NCBI GenBank assembly: GCA_964631295.1
Contig: CAZVXI010000196.1
Span: 1-5,580 of the forward strand
Reading direction: 5' to 3'
Length of the DNA: 5,580 nt
Source of the DNA: CAZVXI01 sp964631295
GTDB lineage: Bacteria > Planctomycetota > Phycisphaerae > Phycisphaerales > SM1A02
The notes beneath the pieces were generated by a model. The model searched no databases. It was not told where the DNA came from and saw nothing but the letters and a program-made list of their open reading frames with translations. This document shows positions 1 through 5,580 of this stretch, piece by piece. Within the stretch, counting starts at the first letter, position 1, and each line of letters starts with the position of its first letter. Position numbers and translations under genes: made by a program.

Positions 1-338
1 CAATCAATGAAGCGTTCGGCAGTTTTGACGGTTTCAAAGAGAAGTTCGCCAACGCTGCAGCCACGCGATTCGGCTCGGGCTGGGCATGGCTGGGCGTGAA
101 GAGCGACGGATCACTGTGTGCCTGCTCGACGAAGAACCAGGACAACCCGATGATGGCTGGTGTGGTCGAATGCACCTGCATACCGATTCTCGGCCTTGAT
201 GTGTGGGAACATGCCTACTACCTCAACTACCAGAACCGCCGGCCTGACTACATCAGCGCATTCTGGAATGTTGTGAACTGGAACAAGGTGAACGAGCTGT
301 ATTCCGCAGCACGTGCGGGCGAGGCGGTGCTGGCGTAG
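1..338 (+). CDS. sodA: Superoxide dismutase, Mn-type of the Fe/Mn family (C-terminal part, 5' end outside window)
   Basis: Cytosolic enzyme that dismutates superoxide to hydrogen peroxide and oxygen. The reading frame enters from the left edge (first full codon at 3) and gives 111 visible residues to the TAG at 336-338; the family is about 200 residues, so roughly the N-terminal 45%, with the first two metal-ligand histidines, is missing. Visible signatures are GSGWAWL (residues 24-30 of the visible part), NQDNP (45-49) and the C-terminal metal-binding motif DVWEHAYYLNYQNRRPDY (66-83), where D66 and H70 are the other two metal ligands. Gln in NQDNP and Gly-Leu before DVWEH are typical of Mn-type rather than Fe-type members, but metal use cannot be proved from this. 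Odd point: two CxC pairs (C39/C41 and C57/C59). A GTG at 96 lies inside the conserved fold and is not the start. The gene ends in its own terminator and converges with the dehydrogenase gene on the other strand. Confidence 0.95.
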   Translation, partial: INEAFGSFDGFKEKFANAAATRFGSGWAWLGVKSDGSLCACSTKNQDNPMMAGVVECTCIPILGLDVWEHAYYLNYQNRRPDYISAFWNVVNWNKVNELYSAARAGEAVLA

Positions 339-400
339 GGCCGCATCTCGCGCAAAAACGTGCTGCGTTGCAAGCGGCATCACACAAAAGCAGCAATGCG

Positions 401-433
401 AAGCCGAAGGATAAATATCCTTCGGTTTTTCTT
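401..433 (+). terminator. Rho-independent terminator of the superoxide dismutase gene
   Basis: A perfect 9-bp stem, CCGAAGGAT (404-412) with ATCCTTCGG (417-425), has a four-base loop. It can be extended by a G-U and two A-U pairs at the base (401-403 with 426-428). It is followed by a T-rich run, TTTTTCTTTTG. The T-run lies on the + strand side, so it best serves the superoxide dismutase transcript, about 65 bases after its stop. Read from the - strand the stem is followed by CTTCGCATTG, which is poor in T, so it would be at most a weak terminator for the converging dehydrogenase gene that stops at 438. Confidence 0.88.
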
Positions 434-437
434 TTGT

Positions 438-1808
438 TCATGCCTTGATGATGCGTGCTGCGGGCGCCTCGACGGTTGCCATGGCGTTGCGCGTGTCTAT
501 GACGACGCGCGCATGCCTGCCGACTGCTTCGTAGTCGATCGCATCATGATTCGTCACGATCACAACAGCATCGACGCCGGTGAGGGTTTGTTCATCAAGC
601 GGCTGGGAGTGAAGGTTGATGTTATATTTTCGCATCCCCGGGAAGTGCGGCATATGCGGATCGTGGTAGGACACTGATGCGCCTGCATCGCCGAGCAGTT
701 CGATGATCTCCGCTGCCGGGCTCTCGCGGATGTCATCAACATTTGGTTTGTATGCGATGCCGAGAATGAGAATCTTCGCGTTGCGCAGTGCTTTGCCGTC
801 ATCGTTGAGGGCTTCGGCAATGCGCGCGATCACGTAGCGCGGCATGCCGGAGTTCACTTCGCCGGCAAGTTCGATGAATCGCGTGTCCCTGCCGATTTCT
901 CTCGCTTTCCATGTGAGGTAGAACGGATCGATCGGAATGCAGTGCCCGCCAAGCCCCGGGCCGGGGTAGAACGGCTGGAAACCGAACGGCTTGGTTGATG
1001 CGGCGGCAATGACCTCCCAGACATCGATATTCATCTCGGTGAGCAGCATCTTGAGTTCATTGACCATCGCGATGTTGACTGCGCGGTAGATGTTCTCCAG
1101 CAGCTTGGCTGACTCAGCAACTTCCGCGGATGACACCGCATGCACATCATCGACGAACGCGCTGTAGAACAACTCAGCAAGTTCGCCTGACAGTGGATCG
1201 ATGCCACCAACGAGTTTGGGGATCGTGCGCGTGCTTTCGCCTGCCCGGCCTGGATCTTCGCGCTCGGGACTGTACGCGAGGAAGTAATCTCGCCCGCACG
1301 TGAGGCCGGCATGATCGAGGATGGGCTGCATCTCGCCGCGCGTCGTACCCGGATATGTCGTCGATTCGAGAATGACCAGTTGCCCGGCTCGCAGTATTGC
1401 AGCGACCATCTCGGTTGAACGCAGCACTGCGGAGAGGTCCGGCTCGCGATGCTTGCCCAGCGGCGTGGGCACGCACAGCAAAATCACATCAGCCGCGGCG
1501 AGGTCTGCACCGTTCGCAGTTGCCGAGAAGCGATCAGACTCCGCGAGCATCGTGAAAAGGTCGGACCCGATGTGGTGGATGTACGCTTCGCCGCGATTGA
1601 GCTTGTCGATCTTCGTCTGATCGACATCGAACCCGACGATCGGAAAGCCCACTTCGTGCAGGGCCTTCACAAGCGGCAGGCCGACGTACCCCAGACCAAC
1701 GACGCCGATCGTCGCTGTCCGATTGGCAAGCTGATCGCGGAGCTGTGCTGCGGGACTCTGAGAATCGTTTAGCGGCGACTGTGGCGAGTTTGTCGGAGCA
1801 GTGGTCAT
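438..1808 (-). CDS. wbpA: UDP-N-acetyl-D-glucosamine 6-dehydrogenase, WbpA-like nucleotide-sugar dehydrogenase
   Basis: 456 residues. This family oxidises C6 of a UDP-sugar in two NAD-dependent steps, giving a UDP-uronic acid for surface polysaccharide; WbpA acts on UDP-GlcNAc. The N-terminal Rossmann domain has the NAD motif GLGYVG (38-43). Other family motifs are CVPTPLGKHREPDL (112-125), ESTTYPGTT (148-156), SPEREDPG (180-187), the helix with K235 and N239, and the active-site segment GPGLGGHC (283-290) with catalytic Cys290 followed by IPID (D294). The C-terminal UDP-binding domain starts near 340 (ILGIAYKPNVDD, 348-359). HREPDL and GGHCIPIDPFYLTWKA resemble WbpA from memory more than UDP-glucose dehydrogenases, but the exact substrate is inferred. 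About 30 residues rich in Ser, Pro, Ala and Gln precede the fold; no other Met precedes GLGYVG, so this start is kept, although no Shine-Dalgarno sequence is visible. It lies 70 bases after E2 on the same strand, so co-transcription is possible, but no functional link is obvious. Confidence 0.9.
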   Translation of the reverse strand: MTTAPTNSPQSPLNDSQSPAAQLRDQLANRTATIGVVGLGYVGLPLVKALHEVGFPIVGFDVDQTKIDKLNRGEAYIHHIGSDLFTMLAESDRFSATANGADLAAADVILLCVPTPLGKHREPDLSAVLRSTEMVAAILRAGQLVILESTTYPGTTRGEMQPILDHAGLTCGRDYFLAYSPEREDPGRAGESTRTIPKLVGGIDPLSGELAELFYSAFVDDVHAVSSAEVAESAKLLENIYRAVNIAMVNELKMLLTEMNIDVWEVIAAASTKPFGFQPFYPGPGLGGHCIPIDPFYLTWKAREIGRDTRFIELAGEVNSGMPRYVIARIAEALNDDGKALRNAKILILGIAYKPNVDDIRESPAAEIIELLGDAGASVSYHDPHMPHFPGMRKYNINLHSQPLDEQTLTGVDAVVIVTNHDAIDYEAVGRHARVVIDTRNAMATVEAPAARIIKA

Positions 1809-1878
1809 GTTGGTTCTACGCAGATCGGCACATCATGGTGCGGATGTTGATTGCAGAACCGATTCGCTTTCCGTGACG

Positions 1879-3249
1879 TCAGCCGAGCAGGGATTCGGGG
1901 TCCTCCAGCAACCGCACGACAGTATTCAGGAACCGTGCGCCCTCTGCGCCATCAACCACGCGATGATCGCAACTCAGTGACAGTGGCAGCGCGACCCCCG
2001 CGTAGAACGCGCCATTGCTCACCATGACTTTCTCCTTCGCCCGGCCGACCGCGAGAACGCCAACTTCCGGGTAGTTGATGATCGGCGTGGCAAACATGCC
2101 GCCATAGCTGCCGACGTTGGAGATTGTGAACGTACCGCCGGTCAGTCGTTCGCGCGCTATTGTGCGATCACGACAGCCACGCGCGATGTCTGACACTTGC
2201 TGGGCGAGTTGAACCGGGCTGAGCGTGTCGGCCCGCGGAATCACGGGCACCATCAGGCCATGATCGGTATCGACGGCGCATCCGAGGTTGATCGTGCCCT
2301 TCTGCAGAATCTGCTGAGCTTCATCATCAACGTTCGCATTGAGGGACGGATGCACGCGCAGGCCACGAGAGACTGCCATCATGATGAACGGCAGCAGCGA
2401 GAGTTTCTCGCCAAGCACGCGCGCGTACTCTTTGCGTTTCGCATCAAGCGCGGTGATATCTGCTTCATCAACCACAGTGAAGTGCACCGCTGTTTTCACC
2501 GAGCGATCAAGCGATTCGGCGATCTTGCGACGAACGCCGCGGAACGGGATCGTCTCATCGACGCCCTCGCGTGAGACAGCAACAGGCGCGAACGAAGATT
2601 CAGACGGTGCTGTCCGCTGCTTTGCTGCAGGCGCGGGCCGAGATGTGGTGCTTCCCGGCGATCCACCGCCGCGGGCAAATGTTTCTATGTCGCTGGCTGT
2701 CACCCGACCCCCGCGCCCGCTGCCCGGCACTCGGTTGATGTCCACGCCCACTTCCCGAGCGATGCGCCGGACAGCCGGCGTTGCCAGCGCCTTGCCGCCA
2801 TGCGCTGTGCCGTTGGATTCAGCGCGGCGTTCTGCGAAGCGTGTCGGAATCGACAGTTCGCCGGACACATTGCCGACCACGGTCCCGGCATCTTCCGATT
2901 TGCCTTCGTCTTCGCTCGCCGACGCCTGCTTTGCCTTTGCGTCACTCGCGGCCTGCTTTTGTGGCGAGCCGTTGCTCGCGGTATCGCCGCCGACATCGTA
3001 TCGAACGAGTACACTGCCGACGTTGATGATGTCGCCGACCTCACCGCACAGTTCGCTCACGACGCCCTTCCACGGGCTTGGCACTTCGACAAGCGCCTTG
3101 TCGGTTTCCATCTCGGCGAGCGTCTGGTGTTCATCAACGGTGTCACCCGGCTTGACCTTCCATGAGATCAGTTCCGCCTCGTGAACACCTTCACCGAGGT
3201 CCGGCAGGAGAAAGTGAGACTTATTAGCAGGTTGTTTCATTCCAGCCAT
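1879..3249 (-). CDS. pdhC: Dihydrolipoamide acyltransferase, E2 of a pyruvate (or other 2-oxoacid) dehydrogenase complex
   Basis: 456 residues; the core of the complex, which takes the acyl group from E1 on a swinging lipoyl arm and transfers it to CoA. Domains in order: one lipoyl domain (about 11-86) with the lipoylation site METDKA, Lys51; a flexible linker rich in Ala, Ser, Lys, Asp and Glu (about 88-150); a peripheral-subunit-binding domain (about 154-190: ATPAVRRIAREVGVD, then GSGRGGRVTASDIE); a second Ala/Pro/Ser linker (191-228); and the catalytic domain (about 230-456) with GTFTISNVGSYGG (372-384) and the active-site motif DHRVVDG (428-434), His429 and Asp433. Length and layout are normal for a single-lipoyl-domain E2, and all key residues are present. 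The ATG at 3249 is chosen; Met4 (3240) is an equally possible start, and neither has a clear ribosome-binding site. It follows E1 beta on the same strand, separated by an inserted element. Acetyl specificity is inferred from the neighbours; a branched-chain complex is possible. Confidence 0.95.
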   Translation of the reverse strand: MAGMKQPANKSHFLLPDLGEGVHEAELISWKVKPGDTVDEHQTLAEMETDKALVEVPSPWKGVVSELCGEVGDIINVGSVLVRYDVGGDTASNGSPQKQAASDAKAKQASASEDEGKSEDAGTVVGNVSGELSIPTRFAERRAESNGTAHGGKALATPAVRRIAREVGVDINRVPGSGRGGRVTASDIETFARGGGSPGSTTSRPAPAAKQRTAPSESSFAPVAVSREGVDETIPFRGVRRKIAESLDRSVKTAVHFTVVDEADITALDAKRKEYARVLGEKLSLLPFIMMAVSRGLRVHPSLNANVDDEAQQILQKGTINLGCAVDTDHGLMVPVIPRADTLSPVQLAQQVSDIARGCRDRTIARERLTGGTFTISNVGSYGGMFATPIINYPEVGVLAVGRAKEKVMVSNGAFYAGVALPLSLSCDHRVVDGAEGARFLNTVVRLLEDPESLLG

Positions 3250-3266
3250 AGTTTTACCAGCGAGTG

Positions 3267-3297
3267 TTCACACCGAAAATCGCGGAGGACCACGGAG
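3267..3297 (+). repeat. Left inverted repeat of the GxxExxY module
   Basis: A 31-base arm beginning TTCACACCGAAAA and ending GACCACGGAG. Compared with the reverse complement of 3542-3572 it matches at 24 of 31 positions without gaps (mismatches at arm positions 6, 7, 12, 13, 16, 22 and 29). The arm is itself built from three short related units of the type CCRMGRAG (CCGAAAAT, CGCGGAGGA, CCACGGAG), spaced 8-9 bases. It lies 17 bases upstream of the E2 start codon. Confidence 0.7.
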
Positions 3298-3310
3298 TGA
3301 AATATGAATC

Positions 3311-3538
3311 TCAGATAATCCGACGGACGATCCCGTCCTTCAACCGTTCCACATTGAAGTTCATCAGCAAGCCGACTCTCAGCAAGGGGAGTCGCAGGTG
3401 CGTCAGCAACGGTGACTCATCAATGCGCGTGAGACGATCAACTAATTTGACTTCCAGATTTACTTTCTTACCAACGACCATGTCCAACCGATAGCTGCAA
3501 TCGACCCGTGCAAAAGTGTTTCTTCCAACACCATTTTC
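3311..3538 (-). pseudogene. GxxExxY-family (PD-(D/E)XK nuclease-like) protein, N-terminally truncated remnant
   Basis: Translating the - strand from 3538 to the TGA at 3311-3313 gives 75 residues matching the C-terminal part of GxxExxY proteins, usually about 120-130 residues and of unknown biological role. Visible are DCSYRLDM (residues 13-20), VNLEVK (26-31), PLLTHLRL (43-50), and LRVGLLMNFNVERLKDGI (53-70) with the RRII end. The nuclease-like core residues are kept: Asp19 and the Glu29-x-Lys31 pair. The defining N-terminal GxxExxY segment is absent. The frame has no ATG before the Met directly after Asp19, and upstream it runs through the right inverted repeat into the E1 beta stop codon, so it is in frame with E1 beta but closed off by that stop. 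It is therefore most likely a pseudogene. The family assignment is from remembered motif spacing and is fairly secure; the decayed state is seen directly. Confidence 0.75.
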
Positions 3539-3541
3539 CGT

Positions 3542-3572
3542 CTTCGTGGTTCTCCGTGAACTTCGTGGTGAA
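3542..3572 (-). repeat. Right inverted repeat of the GxxExxY module
   Basis: On the - strand this 31-base arm begins TTCACCACGAAG and ends GAACCACGAAG. It pairs with 3267-3297 at 24 of 31 positions. It contains three tandem units of 9-10 bases with the core CACGAAG or CACGGAG. It begins 11 bases after the E1 beta stop codon, so the module spares E1 beta entirely. Confidence 0.7.
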
Positions 3573-3583
3573 TCCAGGCAATG

Positions 3584-4558
3584 TCAATACGCGGCGGCTT
3601 CGCTGATCGCCTTGCCGATACGTTCATTGTCCGGCAGGTACTCGAGTTCAAGTTTGTAGTACGGCATGATCGTATCGAAGCCAGTTACGCGCTGCACGGG
3701 GGCTTCGAGGTGCAGGAAGCATTCTTCCATGATGCGCGTCGCGATCTCCGCGCCGAGGCCACACGTGCGCGGTGCTTCGTGCACGATCACCGCCCGGCCG
3801 GTCTTGCGGACGGATTGCGCGATTGTCTCGAAGTCGAGCGGGGCAATTGTGCGAAGATCAATCAGTTCGATCGACTGATCATCCCCAGCCTTCTCGATCG
3901 CGTTCATGCACTGCACAACCGAGGCGCCCCACGAGATCATCGTCATGTCGTCGCCTTCGGTGACGATGCGCGCCTTGCCGATCGGGATCGTGTACTCATC
4001 TTCTGGTACTTCTTCACGAAACGCCCGATAGATGCGCTTCGGCTCGAAGAACAGCACGGGATCTGGATCGCGAATGGCGGAAATGAGCAGCCCCTTCGCG
4101 TCGTAGGGCGAAGCAGGCATGACAACTTTGAGCCCCGGCGTATGCGCGTAGATCGCCTCCGGGCTGTCGCTGTGCAGTTCGGGCGCGTGGATGCCGCCAC
4201 CAACAGGCACACGAATCGTCAGCGGCACGGTGAACGCGCCGCGCGTGCGTGTGCGCATCCGGGCTGCATGCGTGCAGAGTTGGTCATAGGCTGGCCCGAG
4301 AAATCCCTCGAACTGAATCTCGGGGATAGGCCGCTGGCCGCCCATCGCGAGTCCGATGGCAGTGCCCACGATGCCTGATTCCGCGAGCGGCGAATCGACA
4401 ACGCGATGCCCGCCGAAGCGTTTGTGCAATCCTTCCGTAACACGGAACACACCGCCGTTCACGCCGACATCTTCACCGAGGATGATGACGCGCTCATCCT
4501 TCTCCATCTCCTGAATGAGTGCGAGGTTGATTGCCTGTACAAGTGTGAGGTTTGCCAT
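3584..4558 (-). CDS. pdhB: Pyruvate dehydrogenase-type E1 component, beta subunit
   Basis: 324 residues, the normal length for this subunit. With E1 alpha it forms the thiamine-diphosphate-dependent heterotetramer that decarboxylates the 2-oxoacid and loads the acyl group onto the E2 lipoyl arm. Visible family motifs are GEDVGVNGGVFR (28-39), SPLAESG (56-62) with Glu60 as the expected cofactor-activating glutamate, PEIQFEGF (79-86), GGGIHAPELHSDSPEA (120-135) with active-site His129, PSSPYDAKG-like PASPYDAKGLL (148-158), and the C-terminal transketolase domain from about 200 (DLRTIAPLD, 234-242; HEAPRTCGLG, 260-269). The frame stays open upstream to 4945, but that part overlaps E1 alpha and has no family similarity. 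The start is therefore set at the ATG at 4558 (MANLTLVQAINLAL), which matches the usual N-terminus. It begins 40 bases after the E1 alpha stop. A 5-bp hairpin (4575-4589) lies just upstream, and no strong ribosome-binding site is visible. Confidence 0.96.
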   Translation of the reverse strand: MANLTLVQAINLALIQEMEKDERVIILGEDVGVNGGVFRVTEGLHKRFGGHRVVDSPLAESGIVGTAIGLAMGGQRPIPEIQFEGFLGPAYDQLCTHAARMRTRTRGAFTVPLTIRVPVGGGIHAPELHSDSPEAIYAHTPGLKVVMPASPYDAKGLLISAIRDPDPVLFFEPKRIYRAFREEVPEDEYTIPIGKARIVTEGDDMTMISWGASVVQCMNAIEKAGDDQSIELIDLRTIAPLDFETIAQSVRKTGRAVIVHEAPRTCGLGAEIATRIMEECFLHLEAPVQRVTGFDTIMPYYKLELEYLPDNERIGKAISEAAAY

Positions 4559-4598
4559 GATGTTGCTCTGCCACGCCGCTGCACGCGGCCGACTGGGA

Positions 4599-5580
4599 TC
4601 AGGATTCCACTCCAACACGATCGCTCGCTGTCGCGGGCGCTGCTTCGTTGAGTTCACTGGGATTCTGCCCGAGCGAACTGGTGCGCATCGTCTGCCGCTG
4701 CATACGCAGTTGATCATGCAGTTCTGCGTACATCGAATCGAAGAAGTCACTGGCAGTTGGCGCGTCGATGTTCTCTGCCTTCTCGACAACCTGCGTGATG
4801 TGCTCCCTCGCAGCGTCGAGCGACTTTTCTTCTCTGGTGTCGTCCCAGAGTTTTCGCTGCTCAAGGTACGTGCGCAGCCGGAGCATCGGGTCGCGGGCCT
4901 TCCACTGCTCGACTTCCTTCGCATCGCGATACCGCCGGGCATCATCTGCGGTCGTGTGATCGCCGAGGCGATACGTGACGGCTTCGATAAACGTCGGGCG
5001 GTTGTTCTCGCGTGCGCGCTCGGCCGCCTGTTTCACGCAATACGCAACAGCGAAGATGTCGTTGCCATCACACTGGATCACATCCATGCCGTAGGCAACA
5101 CCGCGCTGCGCGACCGTTGGCGCGGAACACTGAATCTTTGCAGGCACGCTGATCGACCAGCCATTGTTCTGGCAGAAGAAAATCACCGGCAGATCGAGGT
5201 TGGCCGCGAAGTTCGCCGCTTCGTGGAAGTCGCCCTCGGAACTCGCGCCATCGCCGAAGAACGTGCATGCGATGCGCCCTGTCCTGGCATATTTCTCAGA
5301 CCACGCAAGCCCGGTCGCGTGCAGCATCTGCGTGCCGATCGGAATCGAGATCGGCGTGACGAACAGGTCGCGCGGGATTTCGTTGCCTCGCTCATCACCC
5401 ATCCAGTGCAGCAGGATGTACTCCATCGGCAGGCCTCGCCAGAAGAGCCCGGCATTCTCGCGATAGCACGGCACGAGCCAGTCTTCTTTCCCGAGGATGT
5501 ATGCAGCACCGAGTGATGTCGCTTCCTGTCCGCGATTCTCCGGATAGGTTCCCATCCGGCCTGACCGCTGCAGCTTGAAT
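4599..5580 (-). CDS. pdhA: Pyruvate dehydrogenase-type E1 component, alpha subunit (N-terminus outside window)
   Basis: 326 residues are visible and the frame is still open at the right edge. The eight codons before the Met at 5555 read FKLQRSGR and continue the family's conserved RxGRMGTYPENRGQEA segment, so that Met is internal; about 30-50 residues are probably missing. Numbering from that Met: PCYRENAGLFWRGLP (29-43), the thiamine-diphosphate motif GDG (101-103) through NN (130-131) within GDGASSEGDFHEAANFA and FFCQNNGWSIS, and the conserved loop YRLGDHTTADDARRYR (195-210). All are intact. The C-terminus carries a tail of about 30 residues rich in Ser, Ala, Asn and Glu after the fold ends near 285. 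It is the promoter-proximal member of the alpha-beta-E2 order seen here; the promoter lies outside. Pyruvate is the likely substrate because the alpha and beta sequences resemble Bacillus-type PdhA/PdhB as remembered, but branched-chain 2-oxoacids cannot be excluded. Confidence 0.95.
   Translation of the reverse strand, partial: FKLQRSGRMGTYPENRGQEATSLGAAYILGKEDWLVPCYRENAGLFWRGLPMEYILLHWMGDERGNEIPRDLFVTPISIPIGTQMLHATGLAWSEKYARTGRIACTFFGDGASSEGDFHEAANFAANLDLPVIFFCQNNGWSISVPAKIQCSAPTVAQRGVAYGMDVIQCDGNDIFAVAYCVKQAAERARENNRPTFIEAVTYRLGDHTTADDARRYRDAKEVEQWKARDPMLRLRTYLEQRKLWDDTREEKSLDAAREHITQVVEKAENIDAPTASDFFDSMYAELHDQLRMQRQTMRTSSLGQNPSELNEAAPATASDRVGVES

Larger units (their letters stand above)
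3267..3572. mobile_element. Inverted-repeat-bounded module carrying a GxxExxY remnant, inserted between E1 beta and E2
   Basis: This 306-base segment fills nearly all of the 334-base spacer between E1 beta (stop at 3584) and E2 (start at 3249). Its two ends are 31-base imperfect inverted repeats (3267-3297 and 3542-3572) that agree at 24 of 31 positions, starting TTCAC and sharing CGGAG and CCACG blocks in register. The interior codes, on the - strand, for the C-terminal part of a GxxExxY-family protein. GC of 3301-3540 is 116/240 (48%), and 42% in 3421-3480, against 68% counted in 4141-4200 of E1 beta. Without it the spacer would be only about 28 bases, normal for a tight operon. No transposase is present, so it would be a non-autonomous or decayed element. 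That it is mobile is inferred from the repeats, base composition and position; no second copy can be seen here. Confidence 0.6.

Noticed and set aside
1812..1860. GGTTCT/AGAACC inverted pair in the E2-dehydrogenase spacer as an operator
   Set aside because: Only six bases each and about 37 bases apart; expected by chance and not supported by any adjacent regulator.
2339..3184. Long open frame on the + strand (281 codons) opposite E2
   Set aside because: Low-complexity Ser/Arg/Pro/Thr product mirroring the E2 linkers; no domain. It is a GC-rich shadow frame.
3264..3494. + strand open frame across the E1 beta-E2 spacer as a small gene
   Set aside because: It reads antisense through the inverted repeat and the GxxExxY remnant, whose - strand frame has clear family motifs; the + product has none.
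3460..3651. - strand 63-codon frame at the end of E1 beta
   Set aside because: It overlaps the E1 beta C-terminus and the right repeat arm in a different frame from both the E1 beta and GxxExxY coding, with no recognisable motif.
4575..4589. GCCGC/GCGGC hairpin in the E1 alpha-E1 beta spacer as a terminator or regulatory switch
   Set aside because: Five-bp stem without a T-run between two clearly co-directional subunit genes; common by chance in GC-rich DNA.
4559..4945. Upstream extension of the E1 beta frame to an ATG at 4945
   Set aside because: It overlaps the well-supported E1 alpha gene in another frame, is Arg/Ser-rich without family similarity, and the family N-terminus begins at MANLTLVQ (4558).
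4515..5516. Long open frame on the + strand (333 codons) opposite E1 alpha
   Set aside because: Composition and position are those of an antisense shadow of E1 alpha; no recognisable domain, while the - strand carries intact catalytic motifs.

Overview
The window is coding-dense, GC-rich bacterial DNA. It holds the 3' end of a superoxide dismutase gene on the + strand and, converging on it, four genes on the - strand. Read in - strand order (right to left) these are: pyruvate-dehydrogenase-type E1 alpha (cut by the right edge), E1 beta, the dihydrolipoamide acyltransferase E2, and a WbpA-like UDP-N-acetylglucosamine 6-dehydrogenase. No rRNA, tRNA or CRISPR array was recognised. The organism cannot be fixed from this window. 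High GC, the lack of clear Shine-Dalgarno sequences before three successive - strand genes, and the protein style would suit a planctomycete-like bacterium (perhaps Phycisphaerae). That is a weak inference.

Layout. 1-338 is the C-terminal half of a Mn-type superoxide dismutase. It is followed by a clear Rho-independent terminator (about 401-433) in the short gap between the convergent genes. 438-1808 (-) is the nucleotide-sugar dehydrogenase, 70 bases downstream of E2. 1879-3249 (-) is E2, with one lipoyl domain, a subunit-binding domain and a catalytic domain. 3584-4558 (-) is E1 beta, and 4599-5580 (-) is E1 alpha without its N-terminus. E1 alpha, E1 beta and E2 form the first two enzymes of one 2-oxoacid dehydrogenase complex. 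They convert pyruvate (or possibly branched-chain 2-oxoacids) to acyl-CoA, with an E3 lipoamide dehydrogenase that must be encoded outside the window.

The unexpected part is the 334-base gap between E1 beta and E2 (3250-3583). It is not an ordinary spacer. A 306-base segment (3267-3572) is bounded by 31-base imperfect inverted repeats (24 of 31 matching). Inside, on the - strand, lies the C-terminal part of a GxxExxY-type PD-(D/E)XK nuclease-like protein, without its N-terminal half and without a usable start codon. The interior is about 48% GC (3301-3540) against 68% in a sampled stretch of E1 beta. It looks like a decayed, inverted-repeat-bounded mobile module that landed in the short E1 beta-E2 spacer without disrupting either gene. 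This is the main candidate for an under-described system.
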